Shown: positions 1-18,510, counted from the first letter of the stretch. The stretch is DNA of 64,000 nt from Siphonodentalium dalli (GCA_032622095.1 CP136069.1:106232278-106296277); one strand, 5' to 3'. The notes: generated from the sequence alone by a model not told the origin. Made by a program: numbers and translations.

Positions 1-1630
1 CACCACACACATCTATAGGTATCCCTCCACATAAATATGTAGGTATCCCCACCATATACTTATATAGGTATCCCCACCACACACATATATAGGTATCCCC
101 ACCACATACATATATAGGTATCCCCGCCACACACATATATTGGTATCCCCACTACACACATATATAGGTCTCCCCACCACATACATATATAAGTATCCCC
201 GCCACACACATATATAGGTATCCCCGCCAAACACATATATAAGTATCCCCACCACACACATATATAGGTATCCCTGCCACATACATATATAGGTCTCCCC
301 GCCACATACATATATAGGTATCCCCACCACACATCTATAGGTATCCCCACCACATACATATATAGGTATCCCCACCACATACATATATAGGATCCCCACC
401 ACACACATATATAGGTCTCCCCACCACATACATATATAGGTATCCCCACCACACACATATATAGGTTTCCCCGCCACATACATATATAGGTATCACCACC
501 ACACACATATATAGGTCTCCCCACCACATACATATATAGGTCTCCCCACCACATACATATATAAGTATCCCCACAACACACATCTATAGGTATCCCCACC
601 ACACACATCTATATGTATCCCCACCACACACATATATAGGTATCCCCGCCACACACATCTATAGGTATCCCCACCACATACATATATAGGTATCCCCACC
701 ACACACATATGTAGGTATCCCCACCACATACATATATAGGTATCACCACTACACACATACAGGTATCCCCGCCACATACATATAGGTATCCCCACCACAC
801 ACATCTATAGGTATCACCGCCACATACATATATAGGTATCCCCAGCACATACATATATAGGTATCACCACCACATACATATATAAATATCCCCACCACAT
901 ACAGCTATAGGTATCCCCATCACAAACATATATAGGTATCACCACCACATACATATATAGGTTTCACCACCACATACATATTTAGGTATCACCACCACAT
1001 ACATATATAGGTATCCCCACCACACACATATATAGGTCTCGCCACCACATACATCTATAGGTATCCCCACCACACACATATATAGGTATCCCCACCACAT
1101 ACATTTATAGGTATCCCCACCACATACATATATAGGTATCACCACCACATACATATATAGGTATCCCCAACACACACATCTATAGGTATCCCCACCACAT
1201 ACATATATAGGTTTCTCCACCACACACATTTATAGGTATCGCCGCCACATACATATATAGGTATCATCACCACACACATATATAGGTCTCCCCACCACAT
1301 ACATCTATAGGTATCCCCACCACACACATCTATAGGTATCCACACAACACACATCTATAGGTATCCCCACCACACACATATATAGGTATCCCCACCATAC
1401 ACATCTATAGGTATCCCCGCCACACACATCTATAGGTATCCCCACCACATACATATATAGGTATCCCAACCACACACATATATAGGTATCCCCACCACAT
1501 ACATATATAAGTATCCCCACCACATACATATAGGTATCCCCACCACATACATATATGTATCCCCGCCACATACATATAGGCATCCCCACCACACACATAT
1601 AGGTATCCCCACCACACACATCTATAGGTA

Positions 1631-4600
1631 TCACCACCACATACATATATAGGTATCCCTAACACATACATATATAGGTATACCCACCACATACATATAT
1701 AGGTATCCCCACCACATACATATATAGGTATCCCACCACATACATATATAGGTATCACCACCACATACATATATAGGTATTCCCACCACATACATATATA
1801 GGTATCCCCACCACATACATATATAGGTATCCCCGCCACATACATATATAGGTATCACCACCACACACATATATAGGTATCCCCACCACATACACATATA
1901 GGTATCCCCACCAGATACATATATAGGTATCCCCACCACACACAAATATAGGTATCCCCACCAAGTACATATATAGATATCCCCACCACATACATATATA
2001 GGTATCCCCACCACATACATATATAGGTATCCCCACCACATACATATATAGGTATTCCCGCCACATACATATATAGGTATCACCACCACACACATATATA
2101 GGTAACCCCCACCACATACATATATAGGTATCCCCACCACATACATATATAGGTATCCCCACCACACACATATATAGGTATCCCCACCACATACATATAT
2201 AGATATCCCCACCACATACATATATATGTATCCCCACCACATGCATCTATATGTATCCCCACCACACACATATATAGGTATCCCCACCACATACATCTAT
2301 AGGTATCCCCACCACACACATCTATAGGTATCCCCACCACACACATATATAGGTATCCCCACCACATACATATACAGGTATCCCCACCACACACATCTAT
2401 AGGTATCACCCACCACACACATATATAGGTATTCCCACCACACACATCTATAGGTATCCCACCACATACATATATAGGTATCCTCACACACTCACATATA
2501 TAGGTCTCGCCACCACTTACATTTATAGGTATCCCCACCACACACATATATAGGTATTCCCACCACATACATATATAGGTATTACCACCAAATACATATA
2601 TAGGTATCCCCACCACATTCATATATAGGTATCCCCACCACATACATATATAGGTATCCCCACCACATACAGATATAGGTATCCCCACCACTTACATATA
2701 TAGGTATCCCCATCACATACATTTATAGGTATCCCCACCACATACAAATAGAGGTATCACCACCACATACATATATAGGTATCCCCACCACATACATATA
2801 TAGGTATCCCCACCACACACATATATAGGTATCACCACCACACACATATATAGGTATCCCCGCCAAACACATATATAGGTATCGCCGCCACACACATATA
2901 TAGGTATCCCCACCACAAACATGTATAGGTCTCCCCACCACACACACATATAGGTATCCTCACCACACACATACATAGGTATCCCCCACCACATACATAT
3001 ATAGGTATCCCACCACACACATCTATAGGTATCCCCACCAAATACATATATAGGTATCTCCGCCACACACATCCCTAGGTATCCCCACCACATACATATA
3101 TAGGTATCCCCCCACACACATATATAGGTATCCCCACCACACACATATATAGGTATCCCCACCACATACATTTATAGGTATCCCCACCACATACATATAT
3201 AGGTATCCCCACCAAATACATATATAGGTATCCCCGCTACATACATATATAGGTATCACCACCAAATACAAATATAGGTATCACCACCACACACATATAT
3301 AGGTATCCCCACCACATACATATATAGGTATCCCCACCACACACATATATAGGTATCACCACCACACACATATATAGGTATCCCCACCACATACATTTAT
3401 AGGTATCCCCACCACATACATATATATGTATCCCCACCACATACATATGTAGATATCCCCACCACATACATATATAGGTATCCCCACCACTTACATATAT
3501 AGGTATCCCCACCACATACATTTATAGGTATCCCCACCACATACAAATATAGGTATCACCACCACATACATATATAGGTATCCCCACCACATACATATAT
3601 AGGTATCCCCACCACACACATATATAGGTATCACCACCACATACATATATAGGTATCCCCACTACATACACATATAGGTATCCCCACCACATACATTTAT
3701 AGGTATCCCCACCACATACATATATAGGTATCCCCACCAAATACATATATAGGTATCCCCACTACATACATATATAGGTATCACCACCAAATACATATAT
3801 AGGTATCCCCACCACATACATATATAGGTATCCCCACCACATACATATATAGGTATCCCCGCCACATACATATATAGGTATCACCACCACACACATATAT
3901 AGGTATCCCCACCAAATACACATATAGGTATCCCCACCAGATACATATATAGGTATCCCCACCACACACATATATAGGTATCCCCACCACGTACATATAT
4001 AGATATCCCCACCACATACATATATAGGTATCCCCACCACATACATATATAGGTATCCCCACCACATACATATATAGGTATTCCCGCCACATACATATAT
4101 AGGTATCACCACCACACACATATATAGGTAACCCCACCACATACATATATAGGTATCCCCACCACATACATATATAGGTATCCCCACCACACACATATAT
4201 AGGTATCCCCACCACATACATATATAGATATCCCCACCACATACATATATATGTATCCCCACCACATACATATATAGGTATCCCCACCACATACATCTAT
4301 AGGTATCCCCACCACACACATATATAGGTATCCCCACCACACACATATATAGGTATCCCCACCACATACATATACAGGTATCCCCACCACACACATCTAT
4401 AGGTATCCCCACCACACACATTTATAGGTATCCCCGCCACAATCATATATAGGTATCATCACCACACACATATATAGGTCTCCCCACCACATACATCTAT
4501 AGGTATCCCCACCACACACATCTATAGGTATCCCTACAACAAACATCTATAGGTATTCCCACCACACACATATATAGGTATCCCCACCATACACATATAT

Positions 4601-5858
4601 AGGTATCCCCGCCACACACATCTATAGGTATCCCCACCACATACATACATAGGTATCCCAACCACACACATATATAGGTATCCCCACCACATTCCTATAT
4701 AGGTATCCCCACCACATACATATAGGTATCCCCACCACACACATATAGGTATCCCCACCACACACATCTATATGTATCCCCACCACACACATATATAGGT
4801 ATCTCCACCACGTACATATATAGATATCCCCACCACATACATATATATGTATCCCCACCACATACATCTATATGTATCCCCAACACACACATATATAGGT
4901 ATCCCCACCACATACATCTATAGGTATTCCCACCACACACATATATAGGTATCCCCACCACATACATCTATAGGTATTCCCACCACACACATATATAGGT
5001 ATCCCCATCACATACATATATAGGTATCCCCACCACATACATATAGGTATCCCCACCACATACATATATGTATCCCCGCCACATACATATAGGCATCCCC
5101 ACCACACACATATAGGTATCCCCACCACACACATCTATAGGTATCACCACCACATACATATATAGGTATCCCCAACACATACATATATAGGTATCCTCAC
5201 CACATACATATATAGGTATCCCCACCACATACATATATAGGTATCCCATCACATACATATATAGGTATCCCCACCACATACATAAATAGGTATTCCCACC
5301 ACATGCATATATAGGTATCCCCACCACATACATATATAGGTATCCCCGCCACATCCATATATAGGTATCACCACCACACACATATATAGGTATCCCCACC
5401 ACATACACATATAGGTATTCCCACCACATACATCTATAGGTATCCCCACCACACACATATATAGGTATCCCCACCACGTACATATATATATATCCACACC
5501 ACATACATATATAGGTATCCCCACCACATACATATATAGGTATCCCCACCACATACATATATAGGTATTCCCGCCACATACATATATAGGTATCACCACC
5601 ACACACATATATAGGTAACCCCACCACATACATATATAGGTATCCCCACCACATACATATATAGGTATCCCCACCAAACACATATATAGGTATCCCCACC
5701 ACATACATATATAGATATCCCCACCACATACATATATATGTATCCCCACCACATACATCTATATGTATCCCCACCACACACATATATAGGTATCCCCACC
5801 ACATACATCTATAGGTATCCCCACCACACACATATATAGGTATTCCCACCACATACAT
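1631..5858. repeat. Higher-order repeat, 2026-bp offset with a third copy
   Basis: A variant series at about 1740-2300 recurs at about 3766-4330, exactly 2026 bp later. Examples are the CCAGATAC variant at 1911 and 3937, and the GGTAACC variant at 2101 and 4127. A third, more diverged copy carries the same GGTAACC variant at 5614, 1487 bp further on. Shared private variants in the same order show duplication of whole segments rather than independent drift of units. The block edges are approximate. Confidence 0.75.
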
Positions 5859-8800
5859 CTAAGGTATCCCCACCACACACATCTATAGGTATCCCCACCA
5901 CACACATCTATAGGTATCCCCACCACTCACATATGTAGGTATCCCCACCACTTAAATATGTAGGTATACCCACCATATACATATATAGGTATCCCCACCA
6001 CACACATATATAGGTATCCCCACCACACACATATATAGGTATCCCCGCCACACACATATATAGGTATCCCCACCACACACATATATAGGTCTCCCCACCA
6101 CATACATATATAGGTATCCCCGCCACACACATATATAGGTATCCCCACCACATACATCTATAGGTATCCCCACCACATACATATATAGGTATCCCCACCA
6201 CACACATCTATAGGTATCCCACCACATACATATATAGGTATCCTCACCACACACATATATAGGTCTCGCCACCACTTACATTTATAGGTATCCCCACCAC
6301 ACACATATATAGGTATCCCCACCACATACATTTATAGGTATCCCCACCACATACATATATAGGTATTACCACCAAATACATATATAGGTATCCCCACCAC
6401 ATTCATATATAGGTATCCCCACCACATACATATATAGGTATCCCCACCACATACAGATATAGGTATCCCCACCACTTACATATATAGGTATCCCCATCAC
6501 ATACATTTATAGGTATCCCCACCACATACAAATAGAGGTATCACCACCACATACATATATAGGTATCCCCACCACATACATATATAGGTATCCCCACCAC
6601 ACACATATATAGGTATCACCACCACACACATATATAGGTATCCCCGCCACACACATATATAGGTATCGCCGCCACACACATATATAGGTATCCCCACCAC
6701 AAACATGTATAGGTCTCCCCACCACACACACATATAGGTATCCTCACCACACACATACATAGGTATCCCCACCACATACATATATAGGTATCCCACCACA
6801 CACATCTATAGGTATCCCCACCAAATACATATATAGGTATCCCCGCCACACACATCTCTAGGTATCCCCACCACATACATATATAGGTATCACCACACAC
6901 ACATATATAGGTATCCCCACCACACACATATATAGGTAAAATCGCCACACACATATATAGATATGACCACCACACAAATATATAGGTATCCCCACCACAT
7001 ACATATATAGGTATCCCCACCACATACATATATAGGTATCCCCACCAAATACATATATAGGTATCCCCGCCACACACATATATAGGTATCCCCACCACAT
7101 ACATATATAGGTATCCCCGCCACACACATATATAGGTATCCCCACCACACACATATATAGGTATCCCCACCACATACATTTATAGGTATCCCCACCACAT
7201 ACATATATAGGTATCCCCACCAAATACATATATAGGTATCCCCACTACATACATATATAGGTATCACCACCAAATACATATATAGGTATCCCCACCACAT
7301 ACATATATAGGTATCCCCACCACATACATATGTAGATATCCCCACCACATACATATATAGGTATCCCCACCACTTACATATATAGGTATCCCCACCACAT
7401 ACATTTATAGGTATCCCCACCACATACAAATATAGGTATCACCACCACACACATCTATAGGTATCCCCACCACACACATATATAGGTATCCCCACACACA
7501 CATATATAGGTATCACCACCACACACATATATAGGTATCCCCGCCACACACATATATAGTTATCGCCGCCACACACATATATAGGTATCCCCACCACATA
7601 CATATATAGGTATCCCCACCACATACATCTATAGGTATCCCCACCACATACATATATAGGTATCACCACCACAAACATGTATAGGTCTCCCCACCACACA
7701 CATATATAGGTTTCCTCACCACACACATATATAGGTATCCCCACCACATACATATATAGGTATCCCACCACACACATCTATAGGTATCCCCACCAAATAC
7801 ATATATAGGTATCCCCGCCACACACATCTCTAGGTATCCCCACCACATACATATATAGGTATCCCCCCACACACATATATAGGTATCCCCACCACACACA
7901 TATATAGCTAAAATCGCCACACACATATATAGATATGACCACCACACAAATATATTGGTATCCCCACCACATACATATATAGTTATCCCCACCACATACA
8001 TATATAGGTATCCCCACCAAATACATATATCGGTATCGCCGCCACACACATATATAGGTATCCCCACCACATACATCTATAGGTCTCCCCACCACACACA
8101 TAAATAGGTATCCCCGCCACATACATCTATAGGTATCCCCACCACATACATATATAGGTATCACCACCACACACATCTATAGGTATCCCCACCACACACA
8201 TATATAGGTATCCCCGCCGCACACATATATAGGTATCCCCACCACATACATATATAGGTATCCCCACCCCATACATATATAGGTATCACCACCCCACACA
8301 TCTATAGGTATCCCCACCACATACATATATAGGTATCCCCAACACTTACATCTATAGGTATCCCCACCACACACATCTATAGGTATCCCCACCACACACA
8401 TATATAGGTATCCCCAACACACACATATATAGGTATCACCACCACACACATATATAGGTATCCCCGCCACACACATATATATGTATCCCCGCCACACACA
8501 TATATAGGTATCCCCACCACATACATCTATAGGTATCACCACCACCCACATATATAGGTATCCCCACCACACACATATATAGGTATCCCCGCCAAATACA
8601 TCTATAGGTCTCCCCGCCACATACATATATAGGTATTTCCACCACGTACATATATAGGTATCCCCACCACACACATATATACGTATCCCCACCACATACA
8701 TATATAGGTCTCCCCACCACATACATATATAGGTCTCCCCGCCACATACATCTATAGGTATCACCACCACATACATATATAGGTATCCCCGCCACACACA

Positions 8801-11270
8801 TTTATAGGTATCCCCACCACATACATATATAGGTATCCCCCACATACATATATAGGTATCCCCACCACATACATATATAGGTATCCCCACCACACACATA
8901 TATGTATCACCACCACATACATATATAGGTATCCCCACCACATACATATATAGGTATCCCCACCACATACATATATAGGTATCCCCACCAAATACATATA
9001 TAGGTATCCCCGCCACACACATATATAGGTATCCCCACCACATACATATATAGGTATCCCCGCCACACACATATATAGGTATCCCCACCACACACATATA
9101 TAGGTATCCTCGCCACTCACATATATAGGTATCACCACCACATACATATATAGGTATCCCAACCACATACATATATATGTATCACCACCACACACATATA
9201 TAGGTATCCCCACCACATACATATATAGGTATCCCCACCACATACACATATAGGTATCCCCACCACATACATATATAGGTATCCCCACCACATACATATA
9301 TAGGTATCCCCACCACATACATATATAGGTAACCCCACCACATACATATGTAGGTATCCCCACCACATACATATATAGGTATCCCCACCACACACATCTA
9401 TAGGTATCCCCACCACATACATCTATAGGTATCCCCACCACACACATATATAGGTATTCCCACCACATACATCTAAGGTATCCCCACCACACACATCTAT
9501 AGGTATCCCCACCACACACATCTATAGGTATCCCCACCACACACATCTATAGGTATCCCCACCACATACATCTATAGGTATCCCCACCACACACATATAT
9601 AGGTATTCCCACCACATACATCTAAGGTATCCCCACCACACACATCTATAGGTATCCCCACCACACACATCTATAGGTATCCCCACCACTCACATATATA
9701 GGTATCCCCACCACTTAAATATGTAGGTATACCCACCATATACATATATAGGTATCCCCACCACACACATATATAGGTATCCCCACCACATACATATATA
9801 GGTATCCCCGCCACACACATATATAGGTATCCCCACCACACACATATATAGGTCTCCCCACCACATACATATATAGGTATCCCCGCCACACACATATATA
9901 GGTATCCCCACCACATACATCTATAGGTATCCCCACCACACACATCTATAGGTATCCCACCACATACATATATAGGTATCCCACCACATACATATATAGG
10001 TATCCCCACCACATACATATATAGGTATCCCCACCACACACATCTATAGGTATCCCACCACATACATATATAGGTATCCTCACCACACACATATATAGGT
10101 CTCGCCACCACTTACATTTATAGGTATCCCCACCACACAAATATATAGGTATCCCCACCACATACATTTATAGGTATCCCCACCACATACATATATAGGT
10201 ATTACCACCAAATACATATATAGGTATCCCCACCACATTCATATATAGGTATCCCCACCACATACATATATAGATATCCCCACCACATACAGATATAGGT
10301 ATCCCCACCACTTACATATATAGGTATCCCCATCACATACATTTATAGGTATCCCCACCACATACAAATAGAGGTATCACCACCACATACATATATAGGT
10401 ATCCCCACCACATACATATATAGGTATCCCCACCACACACATATATAGGTATCACCACCACACACATATATAGGTATCCCCGCCACACACATATATAGGT
10501 ATCGCCGCCACACACATATATAGGTATCCCCACCACAAACATGTATAGGTCTCCCCACCACACACACATATAGGTATCCTCACCACACACATACATAGGT
10601 ATCCCCACCACATACATATATAGGTATCCCACCACACACATCTATAGGTATCCCCACCAAATACATATATAGGTATCCCCGCCACACACATCTCTAGGTA
10701 TCCCCACCACATACATATATAGGTATCCCCCCACACACATATATAGGTATCCCCACCACACACATATATAGGTAAAATCGCCACACACATATATAGATAT
10801 GACCACCACACAAATATATAGGTATCCCCACCACATACATATATAGGTATCCCCACCACATACATATATAGGTATCCCCACCAAATACATATATAGGTAT
10901 CCCCGCCACACACATATATAGGTATCCCCACCACATACATATATAGGTATCCCCGCCACACACATATATAGGTATCCCCACCACACACATATATAGGTAT
11001 CCCCACCACATACATTTATAGGTATCCCCACCACATACATATATAGGTATCCCCACCAAATACATATATAGGTATCCCCACTACATATATATATAGGTAT
11101 CACCACCAAATACATATATAGGTATCCCCACCACATACATATATAGGTATCCCCACCACATACATATGTAGATATCCCCACCACATACATATATAGGTAT
11201 CCCCACCACTTACATAGATAGGTATCCCCACCACATACATTTATAGGTATCCCCACCACATACAAATATA
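2470..11270. repeat. Higher-order repeat family marked by a GAGGTAT variant
   Basis: A segment with the rare AATAGAGGTAT unit variant occurs with its GAGG at 2751, 6535 and 10371 (offsets 3784 and 3836). A fourth copy lies outside this interval, at 20297. The second and third copies also share the unusual GGTAAAATCGCC variant at about 6935 and 10771, again 3836 bp apart. The preceding part (about 5927 and 9690) is offset by 3763, so units were gained or lost between copies. Approximate copies are 2470-3110, 6230-7430, 10070-11270 and 20150-20960. Confidence 0.75.
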
Positions 11271-13980
11271 GGTATCACCACCACATACATATATAGGTAT
11301 CCCCACCACATACATATATAGGTATCCCCACAACACACATATATAGGTATCACCACCACATACATATATAGGTATCGCCGCCACACACATATATAGGTAT
11401 CGCCGCCACACACATATATAGGTTTCCCCACCACAAACATGTATAGGTCTCCCCACCACACACATATATAGGTATCCCCGCCACACACATATATAGGTCT
11501 CCCCGCTGCACACATATATAGGTATCCCCGCCACACACATATATAGGTATCCCCGCTGCACACATATATAGGTATCCCCACCACATACATCTATAGGTAT
11601 CCCCACCACATACATATATAGGTATCACCACCACACACATCTATAGGTATCCCCACCACACACATATATAGGTATCCCCACACACACATATATAGGTATC
11701 ACCACCACACACATATTAAGGTATCCCCGCCACACACATATATAGGTATCGCCGCCACACACATATATAGGTTTCCCCACCACAAACATGTATAGGTCTC
11801 CCCACCACACACATATATAGGTTTCCTCACCACACACATATATAGGTATCCCCACCACATACATATATAGGTATCCCACCACACACATCTATAGGTATCC
11901 CCACCAAATACATATATAGGTATCCCCGCCACACACATCTCTAGGTATCCCCACCACATACATATATAGGTATCCCCCCACACACATATATAGGTATCCC
12001 CACCACACACATATATAGCTAAAATCGCCACGCACATATATAGATATGACCACCACACAAATATATAGGTATCCCCACCACATACATATATAGTTATCCC
12101 CACCACATACATATATAGGTATCCCCACCAAATACATATATAGGTATCCCCGCCACACACATATATAGGTATCCCCACCACATACATATATAGGTATCCC
12201 CGCCACACACATATATAGGTATCCCCACCACACACATATATAGGTATCCCCACCACATACATTTATAGGTATCCCCACCACATACATATATAGGTATCAC
12301 CACCAAATACATATATAGGTATCCCCACCACATACATATAAAGTTATCACCACCAAATACATATACAGGTATCCCCACCACATACATATATAGGTATCCC
12401 CACCACATACATATATAGGTATCCCCACCACATACAAATATAGGTATCCCCACCACTTACTTATATAGGTATCCCCACCACATACATTTATAGGTATCCC
12501 CACCATATACAAATAAAGGTATCACCACCACATACATATATAGGTATCCCCACCACATACATATATAGGTATCCCCACCACACACATATATAGGTATCAC
12601 CACCACATACATATATAGGTATCCCCGCCATACACATATATCGGTATCGCCGCCACACACATATATAGGTATCCCCACCACATACATCTATAGGTCTCCC
12701 CACCACACACATAAATAGGTATCCCCGCCACACACATATATAGGTATCCCCGCTGCACACATATATAGGTCTCCCCACCACACACATATATAGGTATCAC
12801 CACCACACACATATATAGGTATCCCCGCCAAATACATATAGGTATCCCCACCACATACATATATAGGTATCACCACCACACACATATATAGGTATCCCAC
12901 CACATACATATATAGGTATCCCCACCACATACATCTATAGGTATCCCCACCACATACATATATAGGTATCACCACCACACACATCTATAGGTATCCCCAC
13001 CACACACATATATAGGTATCCCCGCCGCACACATATATAGGTATCCCCACCACATACATATATAGGTATCCCCACCACATACATATATAGGTATCACCAC
13101 CCCACACATCTATAGGTATTCCCACCACATACATATATAGGTATCCCCAACACTTACATCTATAGGTATCCCCACCACACACATCTATAGGTATCCCCAC
13201 CAAACACATATATAGGTATCCCCAACACACACATATATAGGTATCACCACCACACACGTATATAGGTATCCCCGCCACACACATATATATGTATCCCCGC
13301 CACACACATATATAGGTATCCCCACCACATACATCTATAGGTATCACCACCACACACATATATAGGTATCCCCACCACCCACATATATAGGTATCCCCGC
13401 CAAATACATCTATAGGTCTCCCCGCCACATACATATATAGGTATTTCCACCACGTACATATATAGGTATCCCCACCACACACATATATACGTATCCCCAC
13501 CACATACATATATAGGTATCCTCACCACACACATATATGTATCCCCACCACATACATATATAGGTATCCCCACCACTCACATCTATAGGTATCCCCGCCA
13601 CACACATATATAGGTATCCCCACCACATACATATATAGGTATCCCCGACACACACATATATAGGTATCCCCACCACACACATATATAGGTATCCTCGCCA
13701 CTCACATATATAGGTATCACCACCACATACATATATAGGTATCCCAACCACATACATATATATGTATCACCACCACACACATATATAGGTATCCCCACCA
13801 CATACATATATAGGTATCCCCACCACATACACATATAGGTATCCCCACCACATACACATATAGGTATCCCCACCACATACATATATAGGTATCCCCACCA
13901 CATACATATATAGGTATCCCCACCACATACATATATAGGTAACCCCACCACATACATATGTAGGTATCCCCACCACATAC
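8177..13980. repeat. Higher-order repeat, 4808-bp offset
   Basis: Two segments starting near 8177 and 12985 share private variants at one offset. CCGCCGC is at 8214 and 13022, and TATACGTAT has its A at 8681 and 13489; both pairs are 4808 bp apart. A third partial copy begins near 21410 (CCGCCGC at 21454) and runs up to the MITE at 21701. Confidence 0.72.
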
Positions 13981-16900
13981 ATATATAGGTATCCCCACCA
14001 CACACATCTATAGGTATCCCCACCACACACATCTATAGGTATCCTCACCACACACATCTATAGGTATCCACGCCACATACATATATAGGTATCCCCACCA
14101 CATACATATATAGGTATCCCCGCCACATACATATATAGGTATCACAACCACACACATATATAGGTATCCCCACCACATACATATATAGGTATCCCCACCA
14201 CATACATCTATAGGTATCCCCACCACACAAATATATAGGTATCCCCACCACATACATATATAGGTATCCCCACCACATACATATATAGGTATCCCCACCA
14301 CACAGATATATAGGTATCCCCACCAAATACATCTATAGGTATCCCCACCACACAGATATATAGGTATCACCACCACATACATATATAGATATCCCCACCA
14401 CATACATATATATGTATCCCCACCACATACATCTATATGTATCCCCACCACACACATATATAGGTATCCCCACCACATACATCTATAGGTATCCCCACCA
14501 CACACATATATAGGTATCCCCACCACATACATATATAGGTATCCCCACCACACACATCTATAGGTATCCCCACCATATACCTATATAGGTATCCCCACCA
14601 CACACATCTATAGGTATCCCCACCACATAAATATGTAGGTATCCCCACCATATACATATATAGGTATCCCCACCACACACCTATATAGGTATCCCCACCA
14701 CATACATATATAGTTATCCCCGCCACACACATATATAGGTATCCCCACCACACACATATATAGGTCTCGCCACCACATTCATATATAGGTATCCCCGCCA
14801 CACACACATATAGGTATCCCCACCACATACATCTATAGGTATCCCCACCACACACATCTATAGGTATCCCCACCACATACATATATAGGTATCCCCACCA
14901 CATACATATATAGGTATTTCCACCACATACATATATAGGTATCCCCACCACACACATCTATAGGTATCCCCACCACATACATATATAGGTATCCTCACCA
15001 CACACATATATATGTATCACCACCACATACATATATAGGTATCCCCGCCACACACATATATAGGTATCCCCGCCACATAAATATATAGGTATCCCCACCA
15101 CACACATCTATAGGTATTCCCACCACATACATATATGTATCACCACCACATATATATAAGTATCCCCACCACACACATATATAGGTATCCCCACCACACA
15201 CATATATATAGGTATCCCCGCCACACACATATATAGGTATCCCCACCACATACATATATAGGTTTCCCCACCACATACATCTATAGGTATCCCCACCACA
15301 CACATCTATAGGTATCCCCACCACATACATATATAGGTTTCCCAACCACACACATATATAGGTATCCCCACCACATACATATATAGGTATCCCCACCACA
15401 TATATATATAGGTATTCCCACCACATACATCTATAGGTATCCCCACCACACACATATATAGGTATCCCCACCACATACATATATAGGTATCCCCACCACA
15501 CACATCTATAGGTATCCCCACCATATACCTATATAGGTATCCCCACCACACACATCTATAGGTATCCCCACCACATAAATATGTAGGTATCCCCACCATA
15601 TACATATATAGGTATCCCCACCACACACCTATATAGGTATCCCCACCACATACATATATAGTTATCCCCGCCACACACATATATAGGTATCCCCACCACA
15701 CACATATATAGGTCTCGCCACCACATTCATATATAGGTATCCCCGCCACACACACATATAGGTATCCCCACCACATACATCTATAGGTATCCCCACCACA
15801 CACATCTATAGGTATCCCCACCACATACATATATAGGTATCCCCACCACATACATATATAGGTATATCCACCACATACATATATAGGTATCCCCACCACA
15901 CACATCTATAGGTATCCCCACCACATACATATATAGGTATCCCCACCACATACACATATAGGTATCCCCACCACATACACATATAGGTATCCCCACCACA
16001 TACATATATAGGTATCCCCACCACATACATATATAGGTATCCCCACCACATACATATATAGGTAACCCCACCACATACATATGTAGGTATCCCCACCACA
16101 TACATATATAGGTATCCCCACCACACACATCTATAGGTATCCCCACCACACACATCTATAGGTATCCTCACCACACACATCTATAGGTATCCACGCCACA
16201 TACATATATAGGTATCCCCACCACATACATATATAGGTATCCCCGCCACATACATATATAGGTATCACAACCACACACATATATAGGTATCCCCACCACA
16301 TACATATATAGGTATCCCCACCACATACATCTATAGGTATCCCCACCACACAAATATATAGGTATCCCCACCACATACATATATAGGTATCCCCACCACA
16401 TACATATATAGGTATCCCCACCACACAGATATATAGGTACCCCCACCAAATACATCTATAGGTATCCCCACCACACAGATATATAGGTATCACCACCACA
16501 TACATATATAGATATCCCCACCACATACATATATATGTATCCCCACCACATACATCTATATGTATCCCCACCACACACATATATAGGTATCCCCACCACA
16601 TACATCTATAGGTATCCCCACCACACACATATATAGGTATCCCCACCACATACATATATAGGTATCCCCACCACACACATCTATAGGTATCCCCACCATA
16701 TACCTATATAGGTATCCCCACCACACACATCTATAGGTATCCCCACCACATAAATATGTAGGTATCCCCACCATATACATATATAGGTATCCCCACCACA
16801 CACCTATATAGGTATCCCCACCACATACATATATAGTTATCCCCGCCACACACATATATAGGTATCCCCACCACACACATATATAGGTCTCGCCACCACA

Positions 16901-18470
16901 TTCATATATAGGTATCCCCGCCACACACACATATAGGTATCCCCACCACATACATCTATAGGTATCCCCACCACACACATCTATAGGTATCCCCACCACA
17001 TACATATATAGGTATCCCCACCACATACATATATAGGTATTTCCACCACATACATATATAGGTATCCCCACCACACACATCTATAGGTATCCCCACCACA
17101 TACATATATAGGTATCCTCACCACACACATATATATGTATCACCACCACATACATATATAGGTATCCCCGCCACACACATATATAGGTATCCCCGCCACA
17201 TAAATATATAGGTATCCCCACCACACACATCTATAGGTATTCCCACCACATACATATATGTATCACCACCACATATATATAAGTATCCCCACCACACACA
17301 TATATAGGTATCCCCACCACACACATATATATAGGTATCCCCGCCACACACATATATAGGTATCCCCACCACATACATATATAGGTTTCCCCACCACATA
17401 CATCTATAGGTATCCCCACCACACACATCTATAGGTATCCCCACCACATACATATATAGGTTTCCCCACCACACACATATATAGGTATCCCCACCACATA
17501 CATATATAGGTATCCCCACCACATATATATATAGGTATTCCCACCACATACATCTATAGGTATCCCCACCACACACATATATAGGTATCCCCACCACATA
17601 CATATATAGGTATCCCCACCACACACATCTATAGGTATCCCCACCATATACCTATATAGGTATCCCCACCACACACATCTATAGGTATCCCCACCACATA
17701 AATATGTAGGTATCCCCACCATATACATATATAGGTATCCCCACCACACACCTATATAGGTATCCCCACCACATACATATATAGTTATCCCCGCCACACA
17801 CATATATAGGTATCCCCACCACACACATATATAGGTCTCGCCACCACATTCATATATAGGTATCCCCGCCACACACACATATAGGTATCCCCACCACATA
17901 CATCTATAGGTATCCCCACCACACACATCTATAGGTATCCCCACCACATACATATATAGGTATCCCCACCACATACATATATAGGTATATCCACCACATA
18001 CATATATAGGTATCCCCACCACACACATCTATAGGTATCCCCACCACATACATATATAGGTATCCTCACCACACACATATATATGTATCACCACCACATA
18101 CATATATAGGTATCCCCGCCACACACATATATAGGTATCCCCGCCACATAAATATATAGGTATCCCCAACACACACATCTATAGGTATTCCCACCACATA
18201 CATATATGTATCACCACCACATATATATAAGTATCCCCACCACACACATATATAGGTATCCCCACCACACACATATATATAGGTATCCCCGCCACACACA
18301 TATATAGGTATCCCCACCACATACATATATAGGTTTCCCCACCACATACATCTATAGGTATCCCCACCACACACATCTATAGGTATCCCCACCACATACA
18401 TATATAGGTTTCCCCACCACACACATATATAGGTATCCCCACCACATACATATATAGGTATCCCCACCAC
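13830..18470. repeat. Nested higher-order repeat, 2123 bp = 948 + 1175
   Basis: Long stretches repeat after 2123 bp with very few changes. The private variant CCATATACC occurs at 14573, 15521, 16696 and 17644, giving spacings of 948, 1175 and 948. The 2123-bp unit is therefore built from two related sub-blocks, and a further 948-bp step leads to a partial copy near 18179. 948 bp is about 38 units less 2 bp; 1175 bp is 47 units. Confidence 0.82.
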
Positions 18471-18510
18471 ATATATATATAGGTATTCCCACCACACACA
18501 TCTATAGGTA

